NCBI GenBank assembly: GCA_019245255.1
Contig: JAFARV010000925.1
Location: 1-8,656 of the forward strand
DNA length: 8,656 nt
Reading direction: 5' to 3'
Source: Acidobacteriaceae bacterium
GTDB lineage: Bacteria > Acidobacteriota > Terriglobia > Bryobacterales > Bryobacteraceae
The translations under genes and the position numbers were made by a program. Positions 8,501-8,656 of the stretch are shown one piece after another; within the stretch, counting starts at the first letter, position 1, and every line of letters begins with the position of its first letter. The notes under the pieces were generated by a model. The model was not told the DNA's origin. It was given only the letters and a program-made list of their open reading frames with translations, and searched no databases.

Positions 8501-8656
8501 CGTATCGCGGACTCGCGCCAGCATTTGAGTAGCTAACAGTGAATGTCCGCCGGCGAGGAAGAAATTGTCATTACGCCCCACCTTGTCCAATCTGAGAAGT
8601 CTGGACCAGATCGCACTCAGGGTTTCTTCCGTTGGGTTCGCGGGGGCTTCGTAGCC
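2510..8656 (-). CDS. Nonribosomal peptide synthetase, C-terminal part: T-C-A(N-MT)-T-C, cut by right edge
   Basis: The frame is open from the right edge (8656) to TAA at 2512-2510, giving 2048 visible residues. The possible TTG start at 8590 is not real: the 22 codons upstream of it continue a normal carrier-domain helix (EETLSAIWSRLLRLD), so the protein begins outside the window. Visible domains, numbered from base 8656: carrier T1 (residues 1-77), condensation C1 (96-522), adenylation (535-1007 and 1431-1472) with an N-methyltransferase inserted between core motifs A8 and A9 (1008-1430), carrier T2 (1485-1557), condensation C2 (1578-2012) and a 36-residue tail. It is a cytosolic assembly-line enzyme that activates one amino acid, N-methylates it and joins it to an upstream peptidyl chain. 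There is no thioesterase, reductase, epimerase or second adenylation domain. Both carrier serines and the HH of both condensation domains are present, so no visible module looks dead. It is the first visible gene of the operon, 17 nt before the methyltransferase gene. Confidence 0.95.
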   Translation of the reverse strand, partial: GYEAPANPTEETLSAIWSRLLRLDKVGRNDNFFLAGGHSLLATQMLARVRDTYEMELPLKALFESPVLASFARRIDANRVCATSFPSLTPQVRGNTAPLSFAQQRLWFLDQLAPGNPFYNVPQRYRLHGKLNRDALQLSIDRVVRRHESLRTTFTQSDSGPVQVIAPDLNIPVQCVDLTHLEESTREMEALRVLEEQAVTPFDLAAGPLLRVLVVKLADDQHEMVLNAHHIIYDRWSHGILMEEIANHYRAACEGFADPMPPLPVQYADFAIWQRRHLEGEVLRHAVAYWKPRLSGAPALVEFPTDRPRTDTDRHCGAIEETVLPEGLVSEVRRLCHEESATLFMGLLAAFNVLLSRYSGLEDIVVGSPSANRNLTEIEPLIGFFVSTLALRTDVSGNPRWRELLQRTRETCLGAFANEAVPFERVVEELHPDRNLSHNPIFQVVFALQPAPVQAAELPELRLERRPLHAKTSVVDVAWFAFELNGSVLLRVEYDTDLFDPESIRRAIGHYRTLLEAIVVNPDKRIYELPLLTAAEEHQLLVEWNSTAAEYPCDICVHELFEQQVEATPNALAVAAAGSARTYRELNERANRIAHYLRGLGAGPGALIAICMERSLETTAAILGVLKAGAAYLPLDPAYPKDRVAFMLEDSQAPVLLTQATVSKHLPDHAAKEIHLDDDWPTIAEASGENPTVLARSSDLAYVIYTSGSTGRPKGVLVEHRSLVNLIVWHQRQYSVRPCDRATQVAGLAFDASVWEIFPYLTAGASLHFPDEEARTSPEKLLSWLEREHITLSFLPTPLAEQFLGLLDTAGGSGLKLRALLTGGDRLSRRPGPRVSFEVINHYGPTESTVVTSCASVPKSGNGAPPIGKPIANTIVRVLDDYSNLVPQGVPGELYVGGEGLARGYWLRPQLTSERFVPDPFSNRPSDRLYRTGDRVRYLADGNLEYLGRVDDQVKIRGYRIEPGEIEAMLGQHAGVRQSVVTVREEQPGDKRLIAYVIANPEYRGSDITASDEALASEQVSQWSVTFDEAYRQGENGGDATFNIVGWESSYTGQAIAAAEMKVWVESTVDRILKLQPRRVWEIGCGTGLLLFRVAPHCQRYYGTDISDTALNALAKHVHRPELHLPELLTLERRPAHEFAASAGQFDTVILNSVAQYFPDLDYFLEVVTGAVEAVGPQGTVFLGDLRSLPSIEMFQTSVLMYQAPATMTAEQMRRRVRLNVAQEGELLLDPELFAALRQRIPKIRRIEVQLKRGRAHNELTRFRYDVTLHISETPVQMIECPWVDWQKESFSLDLLRQTLRSTQPDMLGVTDVPNARLREEVAMLELLAQARAETTVAELRELVSRRVGDSQAVDPEDLWALEQDLPYCVEIRASQKHVNGGCDVVLRRIGANADTDSAEPRYPGEARAFRQLRNYANNPLRQKRAARVVPQLRSWLNAKLPEYMVPQAFVLLDSLPLTANGKIDRKALPAPEQSSDYSATYIAPQSEVEQVLAAIMADVLRIEQLGAEDNFFELGGHSLSATQVIARARAAFGVDVSVRALFEAPTVASLARLIETLQRRKHGLVAPPIVRAGRAECLPLSFAQQRLWFLDQMEPGSPLYAIPWAVRLSGPLNVAALENALNGIVRRHEILRTVYRTQQDIAVQVVLPEAKILLCIHDLTSVPSDAREQEAKRIIQQEAARPFHLETDVLFRPMLLKLEAASHVLFVNMHHIASDGWSMGIMQSDLAALYEASLTGQEAHLPELPIQYGDYAVWQRSWLQGDVLEEQLGYWKRSLAGAPPVLSLSDRSVVPAISGLRNGIERLTLPKTLADQILAVSRQEGVTPFMTMLAAFQTLILDLTKQPDIVLGTDLAGRTRAETESLIGFFVNLMVLRTNLSGDPPFTELLHRVREVTLHAHAHQDVPFDRLVEELQPERMTCRNPLVQVLFVHLNTPVSSPPLPGLEMSTFHIDMPSKFDLAVFYRNKGGELAGTWVYNPSLLDPAMITRMIAQYQQILEQATADPGRRLSDILQSMHETEAYQRFTEHNQFQAATMQKLKGIRRSPVPRA
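2621..3925 (-). other. NRPS terminal condensation domain C2
   Basis: PLSFAQQRLWFLDQ (C1), RHEILRT (C2), HHIASDGWS (C3, residues 1711-1719, intact), YGDYAVWQ (C4), IGFFVNLMVLRTN (C5, from residue 1864), VPFDRLVEELQPER (C6) and RNPLVQVLF (C7) are present, so this is a complete condensation domain. It is the last catalytic domain of the protein. The loop after AGAPPVLSL is atypical: the common PTDRPRP stretch, present in C1 as FPTDRPR, is reduced to SDRSVVP. Either it serves an acceptor supplied by another protein, or it releases the product onto a free nucleophile. Confidence 0.9.
3986..4204 (-). other. NRPS domain T2 (peptidyl carrier protein)
   Basis: AEDNFFELGGHSLSATQ carries the phosphopantetheine serine at residue 1519 (bases 4102-4100). 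It holds the residue activated by the preceding adenylation domain and, after condensation by C1, the extended chain offered to C2. Confidence 0.92.
4241..7054 (-). other. NRPS adenylation domain, predicted Leu-like specificity, interrupted by N-MT
   Basis: Motifs in order: LKAGAAYLPLD (A2), YTSGSTGRPKG (A3, residues 705-715), FDASVWE (A4, 750-756), NHYGPTES (A5), GELYVGGEGLARGYW (A6), YRTGDR (A7), GRVDDQVKIRGYRIEPGE (A8), then after the insert LPEYMVP (A9) and NGKIDRKAL (A10). Aligning by hand to the GrsA phenylalanine pocket gives D751, A752, W755, F794, L821, G823, H842, V850, V851, K1463. The code DAWFLGNVVK is, as I recall, a leucine code; this one differs only by H for N at the seventh place. 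Leucine or a similar aliphatic residue is the prediction. The nucleotide span includes the inserted methyltransferase (4367-5635). Confidence 0.82.
4367..5635 (-). other. NRPS N-methyltransferase domain inserted in the adenylation domain
   Basis: About 420 residues sit between A8 and A9, the usual site for NRPS N-methyltransferases. Signatures are SSYTGQAIAAAEM before the SAM fold, VWEIGCGTGLLLF as the SAM-binding loop (E1082 to G1088), YYGTDIS (D1105), NSVAQYFPDLDYF with the QYFP motif at 1156-1159, GDLRSLPSIEMF, and NELTRFRYDVTLH. These fit the N-methylating type rather than a polyketide C-methyltransferase. The domain transfers a methyl group from SAM to the amine of the carrier-bound amino acid before condensation. 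All core motifs look intact, so an active domain is expected. Confidence 0.88.
7091..8371 (-). other. NRPS condensation domain C1
   Basis: Core motifs appear in order: PLSFAQQRLWFLDQ (C1), RHESLRT (C2), HHIIYDRWS (C3, H229, H230, D234), YADFAIWQ (C4), IGFFVSTLALRTD (C5), AVPFERVVEEL (C6) and NLSHNPIFQ (C7). The HHxxxD form rules out a heterocyclization domain, which has DxxxxD at this place. The N-terminal part looks like an LCL-type domain, and the extra HH motif of dual epimerization/condensation domains is not seen, so an L-configured donor is the better guess. The glycine of the HHxxxDG motif is replaced by arginine (R235). Confidence 0.9.
8426..8656 (-). other. NRPS domain T1 (peptidyl carrier protein), partly cut
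   Basis: The motif NDNFFLAGGHSLLATQ carries the serine (residue 39, bases 8542-8540) that receives the phosphopantetheine arm. It belongs to the module upstream of the window and presents the growing chain to C1. The helix before it is complete in the visible frame; only the link to the previous adenylation domain is lost. Confidence 0.9.

Overview
The window is a piece of a nonribosomal peptide biosynthesis locus. All four supported genes lie on the minus strand and read from the right edge to the left edge as one tightly packed unit, with gaps of 17 and 21 nt and one 11-nt overlap. Both ends are cut by the window: the peptide synthetase enters from the right, already in a carrier domain, and the last gene runs off the left edge. 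By eye the GC content is moderate to high. Codon use and the style of the synthetase motifs suit a Gram-negative or Acidobacteria-like, cyanobacterial or myxobacterial genome. I cannot name the organism, and Acidobacteriota is only a guess.

Region by region, from right to left on the minus strand:
(1) 8656-2510 is a large synthetase fragment of 2048 visible residues with order T - C - A(N-MT inserted) - T - C - stop. The adenylation pocket reads D-A-W-F-L-G-H-V-V-K, one position away from a code I recall for leucine, and the inserted domain has the signatures of NRPS N-methyltransferases, so the complete module probably installs N-methyl-leucine or a similar aliphatic residue. The protein ends just after a second condensation domain, with no thioesterase, reductase or further adenylation domain.
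(2) 2492-1671 is a free-standing class I SAM-dependent methyltransferase.
(3) 1649-510 is an amidohydrolase-2 family TIM-barrel enzyme with a predicted N-terminal membrane segment.
(4) 520-1 is the first 173 residues of a protein resembling the N-terminal domain of long FkbH-like (HAD-IIIC) proteins found in NRPS/PKS clusters. Its start codon lies inside the end of the amidohydrolase gene.

Taken together: the upstream part of the line (not visible) hands a peptide to the first carrier domain, the complete module adds an N-methylated residue, and the terminal condensation domain either passes the chain to a nucleophile or partner protein not seen here or releases it. The separate methyltransferase, the membrane-associated hydrolase and the FkbH-like protein are candidates for tailoring, maturation and supply of a C3 unit, but these roles are inferred from co-location. 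No RNA genes, CRISPR array, mobile element, promoter or terminator could be supported. No stretch longer than 300 bases lacks a gene.
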